DNA from: Candidatus Merdiplasma excrementigallinarum
Lineage (GTDB): Bacteria; Bacillota; Clostridia; Lachnospirales; Lachnospiraceae
Assembly: GCA_018713435.1 (NCBI GenBank)
Contig: DVOS01000075.1
Span: forward strand, 1-45,558
Direction: 5' to 3'
Length of the DNA stretch: 45,558 nucleotides
The notes under the pieces: model-generated
The model's database searches: none
What the model was told of the DNA's origin: nothing
Seen by the model: the letters and a program-made list of their open reading frames with translations, nothing else
Translations under genes and position numbers: made by a program
Shown here: in pieces, positions 1-7,769 of the stretch
Layout: each line of letters starts with the position of its first letter
Position numbering within the stretch: the first letter of the stretch is position 1

Positions 1-156
1 TTTGAGGTAACGGTGCGGAACCTGAAGATCTCCGCGGGAGCAGGCTTTATCGTAGCCCTGACCGGTGAGATCATGACCATGCCCGGACTGCCCAAGGTAC
101 CGGCGGCAGAGCGGATCGACGTGGATGAGACAGGCAAGATTTCCGGACTGTTCTAA
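1..156 (+). CDS. fhs: Formate-tetrahydrofolate ligase, C-terminal end (partial)
   Basis: The window opens inside this gene; only the last 51 codons and the TAA stop are present. The reading includes [20 protein letters not shown] followed by [11 protein letters not shown], the conserved C-terminal end of formate-tetrahydrofolate ligase. The enzyme makes 10-formyl-THF from formate, THF and ATP in one-carbon and acetyl-CoA (Wood-Ljungdahl) metabolism. The next gene, 36 bp downstream on the same strand, is a formate/nitrite-type channel, which supports a formate unit. The family name rests on a short but very conserved tail; the catalytic part lies outside the window. Confidence 0.9.
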   Translation, partial: FEVTVRNLKISAGAGFIVALTGEIMTMPGLPKVPAAERIDVDETGKISGLF

Positions 157-192
157 GAAAAGATTGAAATTGATAAGTAGGTGAAATGAACG

Positions 193-972
193 ATGTATGA
201 AAATGATATTATGGCGATGAGCACCACGGCCAAAAACAAAGCCAACTTTATGGACAATAATATGCTGGGATTTTTCCTGATGTCTATGATGGCCGGCGCC
301 TTCATCGCACTGGGAAGTATGCTGATGGGCGTTGTGGGCGGTACCTTTACCGCAGGCGGCGCTTACTCCACCAAACTGGTAAACGGACTGGTGTTCGCGG
401 TAGGACTGTGTATGGTTACCTCCGCCGGATCAGAACTTTTTACCGGAAATAATCTGGTGATGTCCGTGGGAGGCTTTACAAAGAGCGTATCCTGGGGCAA
501 GGTAGTGAAATACTGGGTGATCTGCTGGATCGGCAATCTGGTGGGTTCCGTGTTGTTTGCAGCTATCTTTACCCTTACCGGCATTCCGGGAAGCGGCGAT
601 ATCGGCGCGTTCTTTGCCAGCACCGCAGCCGGCAAAGTGGCAGGCACACCCATGAACCTGTTCACCAAAGCGATTTTCTGCAATATCTGCGTATGCGTTG
701 CCATCTGGTGCGGCACCCGGCTGAAATCCGAGGGAGCCAAGCTGGCGATGTGCCTGGCCTGCGTGGTTACCTTTGTAACCTGCGGATTTGAGCACAGCGT
801 GGCTAACATGACCTTCTTAAGCATCGGCCTGATGAATCAGGCGGCAGACGTAGCCATCGGCGGCGTGATCTACAACCTGGTGATCGTAACCATCGGAAAT
901 GTGATCGGCGGCGTAGTGTTTGTGGCCCTGCCTTACTACCTGACCGCAAAGGCAAAACTGAACAAACAGTAA
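193..972 (+). CDS. focA: Formate/nitrite transporter (FNT family) channel
   Basis: A 259-residue, very hydrophobic protein with about six membrane segments, the usual FNT size. It carries the family hallmark FEHSVANM around residue 199, with the central pore histidine at about 201, and the G-rich half-helix near residue 40. FNT proteins are pentameric channels for formate, nitrite or related small anions. The gene follows fhs closely, so formate uptake or release is the likely role (inference from context). The start at 193 has only a weak ribosome site (AGGTGAAA); a second ATG at 211 would remove six residues. A long hairpin repeat follows 9 bp after the stop. Confidence 0.88.
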   Translation: MYENDIMAMSTTAKNKANFMDNNMLGFFLMSMMAGAFIALGSMLMGVVGGTFTAGGAYSTKLVNGLVFAVGLCMVTSAGSELFTGNNLVMSVGGFTKSVSWGKVVKYWVICWIGNLVGSVLFAAIFTLTGIPGSGDIGAFFASTAAGKVAGTPMNLFTKAIFCNICVCVAIWCGTRLKSEGAKLAMCLACVVTFVTCGFEHSVANMTFLSIGLMNQAADVAIGGVIYNLVIVTIGNVIGGVVFVALPYYLTAKAKLNKQ

Positions 973-980
973 GAGAGACA

Positions 981-1038
981 TAAAGAAGAGGGTGCTGCTT
1001 TATCATGAACTTCATGAGGAAGCAGCACCCCTTCTTTA
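981..1038. repeat. Dispersed hairpin repeat, copy 1
   Basis: A nearly perfect 58-nt palindrome. GGGTGCTGCTT (990-1000) pairs with AAGCAGCACCC (1020-1030), and an outer eight-pair stem (981-988 with 1031-1038) follows after a single bulged A. The inner part is itself a palindrome, CATGAA-C-TTCATG. It lies between two convergent genes and its right arm includes the stop codon of the 1036-1575 gene. Related hairpins occur at 3881, 12845 and 21026. It may act as a bidirectional terminator, though neither side has a long U-run. Confidence 0.8.
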
Positions 1039-1575
1039 TGTTTCCGGCATTTTACTGGCATTCTGAAGAGCCTGGGCGATGGCGTTTAACAGAAGCTGAC
1101 TGGTATACTTATTGTTTTCCGGACAGGTAATGTTCTCCAGGGACTGGCGCTCGCAGACCTGGGCCGCGATTTCATCCAGAGAGGGGGAAACCAGAGGATA
1201 CATGGCTGTGATGGATTCGCTCAGATTGACCAGCCGGATGGAATTGATTCTGCTTTCATCCACAATCACTTCCACATCCACAGCGGAATCGCCCAGCGTT
1301 ACAGGGACGGTATAAACCCCGGCTGTGTAGCGGGCTGTCTGTGTCCGGGCGGAACCGGTCTGATTTTCTTCTGTGCCGGTCTCATCTGCCGGTGCGTCCT
1401 CGGAAAGGACGGCTTCCTGCCCGGTATTTTTGCCGGCGCGCTCCGGTTCCCCGGCGTCATCGGAGGAAAACATGGCGACCAGCAGAACAATCAGCAGAAT
1501 AATCAGAGCCAGAAAGATGGCGGTATAGATAAGTTCCCGCATTTTCACCACCAGAATTTTGGTTTTAGCACTCAT
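1036..1575 (-). CDS. Membrane-anchored protein with a degenerate FMN-binding-like domain
   Basis: A 179-residue protein. Residues about 14-36 form one strong membrane segment, followed by an acidic, Thr/Gly/Glu-rich linker (about 37-82) and a C-terminal domain (about 83-174). That domain resembles the FMN_bind fold seen in RnfG/NqrC-like proteins: a YTAGVYT strand, then a V-x-V-x-V-x-V strand pair, then TSQLLLNAIAQAL, matching the usual end of the family. The normal SGAT-type flavin-attachment motif reads CPENNKYTS here, so covalent FMN attachment is doubtful. The ribosome site is AAGGGG, 6 nt before ATG. The family link is tentative; the topology is clear. Confidence 0.6.
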   Translation of the reverse strand: MSAKTKILVVKMRELIYTAIFLALIILLIVLLVAMFSSDDAGEPERAGKNTGQEAVLSEDAPADETGTEENQTGSARTQTARYTAGVYTVPVTLGDSAVDVEVIVDESRINSIRLVNLSESITAMYPLVSPSLDEIAAQVCERQSLENITCPENNKYTSQLLLNAIAQALQNASKMPET

Positions 1576-1690
1576 CAGAAACCCCTTATCCGTTTTTCAC
1601 ATTTTATGATCCGGACAGGGGATTTATGCCGCCGGTTGGCTGTGAATAGTAACAGCCGGTTCCGCTTCGGAAAAGGGATAATTTTCTAGG

Positions 1691-1719
1691 TTGCCCCGGG
1701 ACCGGAAAGATGGTATGAT
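1691..1719 (+). promoter_or_regulatory. Sigma-A-type promoter of the degV gene
   Basis: TTGCCC at 1691-1696 and TATGAT at 1714-1719 are separated by exactly 17 bp and lie 31 bp upstream of the DegV start codon. The ribosome site AAGGAGG follows. Confidence 0.65.
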
Positions 1720-1750
1720 GGGTTAGAAAAATGTACCAAGGAGGGAGAAA

Positions 1751-2620
1751 ATGGATCGATATATTATTACTACGGATAATACAGCGGATCTGCCGGAAGA
1801 ATATATAGAAAAAAATCAGCTTCAGCTTATGTCACTGGCCTATATTCTTGACGGAGTGACCTACGGGGAGGAGCGTTCTCTTCCCAGCAAAGAATTTTAT
1901 GAAAAGATGCGGGGCGGCTCTATGCCCACCACATCCCAGGTAAACCCCCAGCAGGCCAGAGAAAAACTGCTGCAGTTTCTGGAGGTGAATAAAAATATTA
2001 TTCATATCGCCTTTTCCAGCGGCCTGAGCGGAACCAGCGACAGTGTGGCTCTGGCGGCCAGAGAGATCATGGAAGAGCGGCCGGACTGCCGGATCGCGGT
2101 GATCGATTCTCTGTGCGCTTCCCTGGGAGAAGGACTGCTGGTGCATAAGGCGCTGGAGTGCAGGGAGAAGGGCATGAGCTTTGATGAGACGGTGGACTGG
2201 CTGGAACATAATAAACTGCATGTGTGCCACAACTTTACCGTTAATGACCTGTTTCATCTGTACCGGGGCGGCAGGGTTTCCAAAACCGCCGCAGTTCTGG
2301 GAAGCATGATCAATATCAAGCCGGTGCTTCATGTGGATGACGAGGGCCATCTGGTGGCGGTAGGAAAAGTGCGGGGCAGAAAGAAGTCCCTGACAGCCCT
2401 GGTTGACGCCATGGAAAAGCAGATCGGAAGCTGGAGGGACAAAAACCCGGTTGTCTTTATCAGCCATGGAGACTGCGAGGAGGACGCCCTGTTCGTAAGA
2501 GACCTGGTGGAGAGCCGCTTTGGCATTCACGAATTCCTGATCAATACCATCGGCCCCACCATCGGAACCCATTCCGGCCCCGGCACCGTGGCTCTCTTTT
2601 ATATGGGAGATGTGCGCTGA
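1751..2620 (+). CDS. DegV family fatty-acid-binding protein
   Basis: A 289-residue protein of normal DegV length. It has the family signatures at the expected places: an N-terminal TTDNTADLP strand-turn, PTTSQVNP near residue 59, FSSGLSGT near residue 90, and YRGGRVSK near residue 173. DegV proteins bind a long-chain fatty acid in a cleft; those studied (FakB) present fatty acids to the kinase FakA for incorporation into phospholipid. No FakA gene is seen nearby. The start has a strong ribosome site (AAGGAGGGAGAAAATG) and a good promoter. It converges on the DUF3267 gene, 35 bp away. Confidence 0.9.
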   Translation: MDRYIITTDNTADLPEEYIEKNQLQLMSLAYILDGVTYGEERSLPSKEFYEKMRGGSMPTTSQVNPQQAREKLLQFLEVNKNIIHIAFSSGLSGTSDSVALAAREIMEERPDCRIAVIDSLCASLGEGLLVHKALECREKGMSFDETVDWLEHNKLHVCHNFTVNDLFHLYRGGRVSKTAAVLGSMINIKPVLHVDDEGHLVAVGKVRGRKKSLTALVDAMEKQIGSWRDKNPVVFISHGDCEEDALFVRDLVESRFGIHEFLINTIGPTIGTHSGPGTVALFYMGDVR

Positions 2621-2655
2621 CGGAGCTGTATCTGTAAAAGCAGCTTTGGGCAAAA

Positions 2656-3213
2656 TCATTCCTGATTCCTTACCAGTCCGATAAATCCAGCCCCATCCGG
2701 ATTATCCGCGATCAAAGCAGCTTCGCTGCGCAGTACACGCCAGGAAATTGCCAGATCGGCACCCGGAAGCATCAGGTTTACAAGAGCCGTCAGAACCGAC
2801 AGCGTGCCGGGATAGAGAAACAAAAACAAAAAGCTGCCGCCTCCCAGGATAAGGAAGGGAAGAAGTGTACCCGTAAGGTAAGCTTTAGTTGGAAGAACCG
2901 TTCGGCAGGCACACATGGGAATGCCGCCGCGAATAAAAAAGGTCACAGCGCCTTTTGGCAGCCGGCCGGCCAGTTTCCATCCAAGGCCATGGAGAGCTTC
3001 GTGCAGCGGTACGCTGACTGCAATAACAGCTAGCAGGATCAGACCGGTGTGGTTTAACAGTACCGCCCGGCTGAGCAGGAGAATCCGGTACAGTCCTCCG
3101 GCCAGCAGTACGAAGGGCAGGGCAAACAGAATACCCCACAGGTAGGTCTGGGCAGCTGTCAGGGTGTGGCGCTTTGTCCGCCAGCCCTGAGCCGTGAAAA
3201 CTTCTATGTTCAT
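2656..3213 (-). CDS. DUF3267 membrane zincin-like protein
   Basis: A 185-residue integral membrane protein with about four hydrophobic segments. Residues 71-75 read HEALH, an HExxH zinc-protease motif at the end of a membrane helix (about 54-70), as in the DUF3267 family of putative intramembrane metallopeptidases. A partly polar stretch with TKAYLTG and a C-terminal helix follow. Substrate and activity are unknown. Its start overlaps the stop of the upstream 3210-3710 gene by 4 bp (ATGA), so the two are co-translated. Confidence 0.72.
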   Translation of the reverse strand: MNIEVFTAQGWRTKRHTLTAAQTYLWGILFALPFVLLAGGLYRILLLSRAVLLNHTGLILLAVIAVSVPLHEALHGLGWKLAGRLPKGAVTFFIRGGIPMCACRTVLPTKAYLTGTLLPFLILGGGSFLFLFLYPGTLSVLTALVNLMLPGADLAISWRVLRSEAALIADNPDGAGFIGLVRNQE

Positions 3214-3710
3214 GCGATCTCCTCCTTTCTTCCAGGCAGGGATTTCAGGGCTGCCAGAGTGGCGTCCAGGTTAGCCCGGTGCCAGTTGGCAACTTTCAGC
3301 GGGCCGGATCCCACGATACCGGAGCCGAATCCGCTCATGCCCACAGACAGCGTGCCGGAATGACGCCACTCGCTCAATTCTTTCTGCTGGGCGGACAAGG
3401 CAATCCGGCCCTCGTCGGTGTCCAGTTCAATGCGCCAGTTGAGCATATCTTCTTTGATCTCTACTTTGCGGATAGTGTTGTAAGGGATCTCCAAGGCCAC
3501 GTCCTTTTTCAGCATGAAGGACATTCGCCCGAATGGCAGCAGCACCAGGGAGTCCTGGCACATCTGCAGAGCAAAGAACTCGTTGGCAAAGAACTTGACG
3601 ATCCGCTCGCTCATGTTGGCGGGGGCATAGGTAACGATGATAGCGCGGTCGGGGATGGGGGTGAAGCCGGCTTCCCTGACGAATTGAGTAACAAATTTTT
3701 CAGCAGGCAT
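3210..3710 (-). CDS. PH/GRAM-like domain protein of unknown function
   Basis: A 166-residue soluble protein. The start at 3710 was chosen because AAAAGGAGATACCT lies directly before it; longer readings upstream run through a repeat element and are not protein-like. It has no signal peptide. The centre has beta-strand-like segments (FALQMCQDSLVLLPFG, MLKKDVALEIPYNTIRKVEI, NWRIELDTDEGRIAL) in the order of a GRAM or bacterial-PH fold. The end is Gly-rich, then helical. It is coupled by ATGA overlap to the membrane zincin-like gene. The fold is inferred from pattern only. Confidence 0.55.
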   Translation of the reverse strand: MPAEKFVTQFVREAGFTPIPDRAIIVTYAPANMSERIVKFFANEFFALQMCQDSLVLLPFGRMSFMLKKDVALEIPYNTIRKVEIKEDMLNWRIELDTDEGRIALSAQQKELSEWRHSGTLSVGMSGFGSGIVGSGPLKVANWHRANLDATLAALKSLPGRKEEIA

Positions 3711-3758
3711 AGTAGGTATCTCCTTTTGTTTTGTAGTGTGTTTGCTTTTGATGGTTTG

Positions 3759-3767
3759 AGTATAGCA
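3759..3767 (-). promoter_or_regulatory. Extended -10 promoter for the 3710-2656 pair
   Basis: On the minus strand TGC-TATACT forms an extended -10 element about 49 nt before the start codon at 3710. No clear -35 is seen, as is usual for extended -10 promoters. Confidence 0.45.
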
Positions 3768-3830
3768 GACAAACAGGAGATGCAGCCGTTTCTTTCGCCA
3801 ATAGCTAGATTCCCTTCGCCAAATGCAAAG

Positions 3831-3923
3831 GGGAAGTTGCAAAAAGATTTCATCGCTTCCGATACATCTATAGTAGAACAAGGGTGTTGCTTCATCATGA
3901 ATATCATGATTTTGCAACACCCT
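3831..3923. repeat. Dispersed hairpin repeat, copy 2, with conserved tail
   Basis: The hairpin is AGGGTGTTGC (3881-3890) against GCAACACCCT (3914-3923), with the inner palindrome ATCATGA-ATA-TCATGAT. On the minus strand it is followed by a tail (3880 to 3831) reading GTTCTACTATAGATGT, then GGAAGCGATGAAATC, then TTTTTGCAACTTCCC. Copy 3 carries the same tail blocks but with 132 bp inserted between the first and second. It lies 41 bp beyond the stop of the LytTR regulator gene and upstream of the promoter at 3759. Confidence 0.75.
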
Positions 3924-3964
3924 CGGCTTTTTATAACGAGTATTGACAGTACGATTTCATGGGG

Positions 3965-4690
3965 TTAGCCTTTGTACTCACTTTTCGCCTTTCGGGACAG
4001 GAGGCAGGTTTCCCCGTTATCCAGTTCCACCGTCTGCTCCTTCAGATGTACCGCCCGGATGCGGGAACGGTTAACCAGGAAGCTTCGATGGCACCGCCAG
4101 AACCTTTCCCCCAACTGTTTGGCGAAGTGATCCAGGCTGCTGTTGAACTCCAGCAGCTCATTGTCCAGATGCATCTGCAGGGTATGCCGCAGTCCCACCG
4201 CCTCCAGATAGAGGATACTGTCTGTGGGAATATGCCGCACGGTGTCAAGAATTTTTACCGTGCAGTAATTGCCCTGCCCGGGGCGCTGGGCTTTCATCCG
4301 CTCCACAATGCTTTCCAGGCAGTTTTGTACCCGACCGGTCATGGCGGCGCGGTCGCCTTTGACGATGTAATCCAGGGCTTCCAGCCGCAGGCGGAAAGTC
4401 TCAAAGGCAAGATCGCTGTGGGCTGTGATGAACACGATGAACCCTCTGGGATCGTACTGCCGCAGCTTTTGGGCCAGCTGCAGGCCGCTCATTTTGCCGG
4501 GAAAATCGATGTCCAGAAAGTAGATGGCCGGAACGGAGTCCTGCTTTTGCAGATTCAGCAGTTCCTCCGGGTCTTCCAGGGCCCGTACCGGGCCCATATC
4601 GCTGTCCAGTATGAAAATTTGACTGTTGACGATCTGCTCCAGTTTTTTGCGGATAGGCAGCTCGTCATCGCAGATGTAGACTGGGATCAT
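3965..4690 (-). CDS. LytTR-family response regulator (AgrA-like)
   Basis: A 241-residue regulator. The receiver domain (about 1-125) has the acidic pair in VYICDDE (residues 8-9), the phosphoryl-acceptor Asp at 60 in YFLDIDFPG, and ITAHSD with a Lys further on. The LytTR DNA-binding domain (about 140-238) shows ILYLEAVG, FWRCHRSFLVN and a final LSRKAK. LytTR regulators bind pairs of short direct repeats and respond to AgrC-type kinases. The start at 4690 is set by a strong AGGAGGTGATTTAC ribosome site. The kinase gene lies 20 bp upstream on the same strand. No agrB or agrD peptide genes are visible. Confidence 0.88.
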   Translation of the reverse strand: MIPVYICDDELPIRKKLEQIVNSQIFILDSDMGPVRALEDPEELLNLQKQDSVPAIYFLDIDFPGKMSGLQLAQKLRQYDPRGFIVFITAHSDLAFETFRLRLEALDYIVKGDRAAMTGRVQNCLESIVERMKAQRPGQGNYCTVKILDTVRHIPTDSILYLEAVGLRHTLQMHLDNELLEFNSSLDHFAKQLGERFWRCHRSFLVNRSRIRAVHLKEQTVELDNGETCLLSRKAKSEYKG

Positions 4691-4710
4691 GTAAATCACC
4701 TCCTGGGCGG

Positions 4711-6075
4711 TCAGGCCGCCGGGATATGCAGTTCCTGAATGAACATTCCGTCCTTCAGGTAGGTGCGGGTGGCACAGCCCCGACACCGGGCCACAATGCG
4801 CCGATAACTGGTCAGCCCTGTGCCGTGGCCGGAACCCTTGGTGGTGTAGCCTTTCTTCGACAGAGCGGAGAGATTGGGCACCTGTTCATAGTTATTTGCC
4901 ACCGCCAGATACAGCTCATTCTCCTCCTGGAGCAGTATCACTCTTATCTGTCCTTCCCCTTTCGGAGCGGCCTCAATGGCGTTGTCCAGCAGAATGCCCA
5001 GGGCCCGAAGCAAATCGTCGGTATCCATACTCAGCTGACCGTTTACCGGCTTTATGGCTTCCAGCACTCCCTTGATCCGCATTTGCCGCATCTTTGCCAG
5101 TTTAGTGGCCAGGAGACTGCGCAGGGGGTAGAGCTGGATGTTATTGAGCCCGTCCATCTGGGCGATCTCGCTGCCCAGCTTCTTGTCAAAGTAACTGCTG
5201 GTGCGTTTCATGAAGTCCTGAATGCCTTCCAGATCCCCCTTCTGAGCCTGGAGGGTCAGGCCAGAGAACAGGTTGGTAAAATCGTGACGGAAGGCCCGGA
5301 TTTCCTGCTGGAGCTCTTCCAGCAGAGCCATGTGGGCCTGCTGCTGAAGGATCGTTTCTTCCTGGGCTTTGATGCGGTCCTGCCCGGCTGTATACATGGC
5401 GGCAAACTGGAGCAGGAACATCCCCGCCACAATCAGAGCAAAGAAGAAAGTCGCGTAATTGGCATCCGGAGTCAAATCCGGAAACAGGAGCTGCTGCAAG
5501 GGCATAATGAGCGTAAGAGCGAGGCAGACCACCAGGGTCAGAAAGCCTCTGGCTCGGCTGCGGAACATGGCAGCAAAGTAGCGGTAGAACCCGGAGCGTT
5601 TCAGAATGGCAGCTGCCAGCAGGGCCACTCCGACGGTCAGCATATAGGGTACATCCAGCCGCACGAAGGCCAGGAAATGCTGCCGGTCAAACAGCGGTGA
5701 GTATTCCTCCACTACATACACCATGGTGTTGTTGGCGGTGCTGACTACAAAAGTACACAGAATAGCCGCTGTAAAGGTGTGCAGCAGCGGGATATGGTGA
5801 AGCCTGGTCATCATCAGTCCCAGGATCAGTGCCATCAGCAGATAACCGGCAGTGTCAAAAACTGCAGAGGGCATATCTTCCTGTCCGGTCAATACAGTGT
5901 AGAGGAGATACAGGAACATCGCAGACCATTGTATCACCTCTCCACAGACGAAAAAGATCCCCAGGGACTTCCAGTGGATTTTGCGGCCCAGGATACCGGC
6001 GGTCAGGATATACAGGGCCAGAGCCATCATGGCCATGATGAAGGCAACAGTGCCAAGACGAAACGATAAACTCAT
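4711..6075 (-). CDS. AgrC-like sensor histidine kinase (GHKL type)
   Basis: A 454-residue kinase. The N-terminal ~225 residues form six or seven membrane segments. A coiled-coil-like stretch (EETILQQQAHMALLEELQQE) leads to the dimerisation box FRHDFTNL, whose His is the phosphorylation site. The ATPase part has LGILLDNAIEAA (N box) and GSGHGTGL (G box), the compact GHKL layout of AgrC/ComD. The start at 6075 is set by AAAGGAG 7 nt upstream; an in-frame ATG at 6126 would add 17 residues without a ribosome site. It is paired with the LytTR regulator, presumably sensing an extracellular or membrane signal; the ligand is unknown. Confidence 0.87.
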   Translation of the reverse strand: MSLSFRLGTVAFIMAMMALALYILTAGILGRKIHWKSLGIFFVCGEVIQWSAMFLYLLYTVLTGQEDMPSAVFDTAGYLLMALILGLMMTRLHHIPLLHTFTAAILCTFVVSTANNTMVYVVEEYSPLFDRQHFLAFVRLDVPYMLTVGVALLAAAILKRSGFYRYFAAMFRSRARGFLTLVVCLALTLIMPLQQLLFPDLTPDANYATFFFALIVAGMFLLQFAAMYTAGQDRIKAQEETILQQQAHMALLEELQQEIRAFRHDFTNLFSGLTLQAQKGDLEGIQDFMKRTSSYFDKKLGSEIAQMDGLNNIQLYPLRSLLATKLAKMRQMRIKGVLEAIKPVNGQLSMDTDDLLRALGILLDNAIEAAPKGEGQIRVILLQEENELYLAVANNYEQVPNLSALSKKGYTTKGSGHGTGLTSYRRIVARCRGCATRTYLKDGMFIQELHIPAA

Positions 6076-6262
6076 TTTAATCTCCTTTCGGGGCTCAGAC
6101 GGCGCAGCTGGCTGAATATTCATCAAAGACCGCCCGGCTGCGCTATCCGGTTCAAAGTACAGAATGCATTAAGTATATCACAATCTTCATTTGACGAAAA
6201 GAGAAACAATGGCGAGTGCGGTGTTTCCTGCTATCAGCAGCTAAAGGACGCTGATTGATTTG

Positions 6263-7027
6263 TCACCCCATTTCTTTTTTCCCAAATCGGGTGACCGCCA
6301 GCGCGAAAAACAGACCGAATACCGCGATCGCACAGGGTAAAAACGGGAACAGCAAAAACGCGGCGCCGGAAGTTTCGGCTGTAAAGTCATGGAGAGAGCA
6401 GGATACGAGATAACCGCTGTAACAGTAGGGATAAAGGATCCACAGAGGCGTATTCGCGGCCAATATACCGGGAATCACAAGCAGGAAATTCAGCCCCACG
6501 GAAAGAAGGGGTTTTTCAAACAGCACGGTAATAGCCCACATGGCTGCCGTACAGGGCAGCATGGTAAAAAACAATCCGGCACACCATTTCAGCAGATACA
6601 GGATGGGCAGGGTTTCTTCTACTCCCATTGTATGGGTCGCAAGTAATCCGGCAATTACGAACACCGCAAGAAACACTGCCATTTCCATGAACAGGAAAAA
6701 TGCCAGCACGCAGAACTTGGCAATGGAAAGAGCGTATCGGCTGACCGGAAGGGCCAGCATTTTCAGAATCCCGTTATGTGCGGTTTCCCGGCCTGCGATC
6801 ATCACGCAGACAACGATCATGCTGAAGGGCAGCAGATAATACGCATAGACCAGTGCGCTCTGAATGAACATGGCAGGCCATGCGTTTGTGTACTCCGGGG
6901 TAAAATAGCGGCTCAGGCTTGCAACCCCGGAGGCAACCACCAGCAGCGGCGCGATAAAGAGCAGCGGTATGATCTTTGAGCGTCTCACTTTCATAAACTC
7001 AATCTTAAGCAATTCCAAAAAGTTCAT
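6263..7027 (-). CDS. ABC-2 type permease subunit of antimicrobial-peptide exporter
   Basis: A 254-residue protein with six hydrophobic segments and an N-terminal LLKIEFMKVRRSKIIPLL typical of LanG/MutG-type permeases. The start at 7027 is chosen because AGGAGG lies 9 nt upstream; the earlier ATG at 7036 abuts that ribosome site. It is the last gene of a tightly packed ATPase-permease-permease operon. Such transporters remove lantibiotics or other cationic peptides from the membrane and confer self-immunity or resistance. No lantibiotic synthesis gene is nearby, so resistance is the likelier role (inference). Confidence 0.82.
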   Translation of the reverse strand: MNFLELLKIEFMKVRRSKIIPLLFIAPLLVVASGVASLSRYFTPEYTNAWPAMFIQSALVYAYYLLPFSMIVVCVMIAGRETAHNGILKMLALPVSRYALSIAKFCVLAFFLFMEMAVFLAVFVIAGLLATHTMGVEETLPILYLLKWCAGLFFTMLPCTAAMWAITVLFEKPLLSVGLNFLLVIPGILAANTPLWILYPYCYSGYLVSCSLHDFTAETSGAAFLLFPFLPCAIAVFGLFFALAVTRFGKKEMG

Positions 7028-7043
7028 TTCTTCCATTCCTCCT

Positions 7044-7769
7044 TTATTCACAGCGTCTGTACTTTGCCATCCATAAGCCAACGGCAAGAAATAACAGTGT
7101 TTCGGCCAGAGAGAAGAGGACAGCCATGGGATCAGGACGGGCGCTCATGGCCACCGCCGGTTTCAGCATAAGCACAAAAGGATGCGCCATCAGAACAACA
7201 GGCCTTGCATTAGCCAGCGCCATGCCGCTTAAAAATCCTGCGACCCCCACGCCCAGAGGAACCCACATATTTTCAAAACGGGAAGCCGTCAGAAGCATGA
7301 AGGATAGTACCGGCATGGAGGTAATAAAGGAATATGCCGCAAAAAGTATAAGCGTTCCCATTTCAAAAGTGCCCTCCGGCAAATCGGTTATGCCGATTTT
7401 GGCAAGCGCCAGATTTTGCAGGAGGATGGCTGCCAGAAACAGGCACGTCAAAATCAGAAATTTGCACAGGTATATGCCCGGCACGCTCACGGGCAGCATA
7501 TACATTTTTCTGACCGCGTTTCCCTTAAATTCCATGCTGTAGAGCAGACAGGCAGCCACTATGATGCCGAACATATTTAGGACCATCATCACGCCGTAGA
7601 GCTGGGTCAGCAGAACATCCATGGGGGCCAGCGGTAGATTCAGAAGCGTATCTTTCCGGACAAGGAAATTCACAAACGCGTAGGCGGCCCCCAATACGCC
7701 CACAGCCGGCAGCAGGAGGAGTGCGCCGGTTCGCTTTTCTTTCCGAAGTTCGATTGACAGTATGTTCAT
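7044..7769 (-). CDS. ABC-2 type permease subunit of antimicrobial-peptide exporter
   Basis: A 241-residue protein with about six membrane segments, starting MNILSIELRKEKRTGALLLL, the N-terminal pattern of the LanE/MutE permease subgroup. Its ATG overlaps the stop of the ATPase gene (ATGA at 7766-7769), and its own stop lies 16 bp before the next permease, so all three are one transcript. It should pair with the second permease to form the membrane channel of a peptide exporter like Clostridioides difficile CprABC. The homology to that system is recalled from family pattern and was not searched. Confidence 0.82.
   Translation of the reverse strand: MNILSIELRKEKRTGALLLLPAVGVLGAAYAFVNFLVRKDTLLNLPLAPMDVLLTQLYGVMMVLNMFGIIVAACLLYSMEFKGNAVRKMYMLPVSVPGIYLCKFLILTCLFLAAILLQNLALAKIGITDLPEGTFEMGTLILFAAYSFITSMPVLSFMLLTASRFENMWVPLGVGVAGFLSGMALANARPVVLMAHPFVLMLKPAVAMSARPDPMAVLFSLAETLLFLAVGLWMAKYRRCE

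Noticed and set aside
3279-3968. A 229-codon plus-strand frame opposite the GRAM-like gene and repeat copy 2
   Set aside because: It runs through the repeat hairpin and is antisense to a gene with a better ribosome site and fold-like pattern.
6076-6262. Direct repeats for LytTR binding upstream of the AgrC-like kinase
   Set aside because: A TATACT-like -10 can be picked on the minus strand, but no pair of LytTR-type 9-bp repeats with proper spacing was found.
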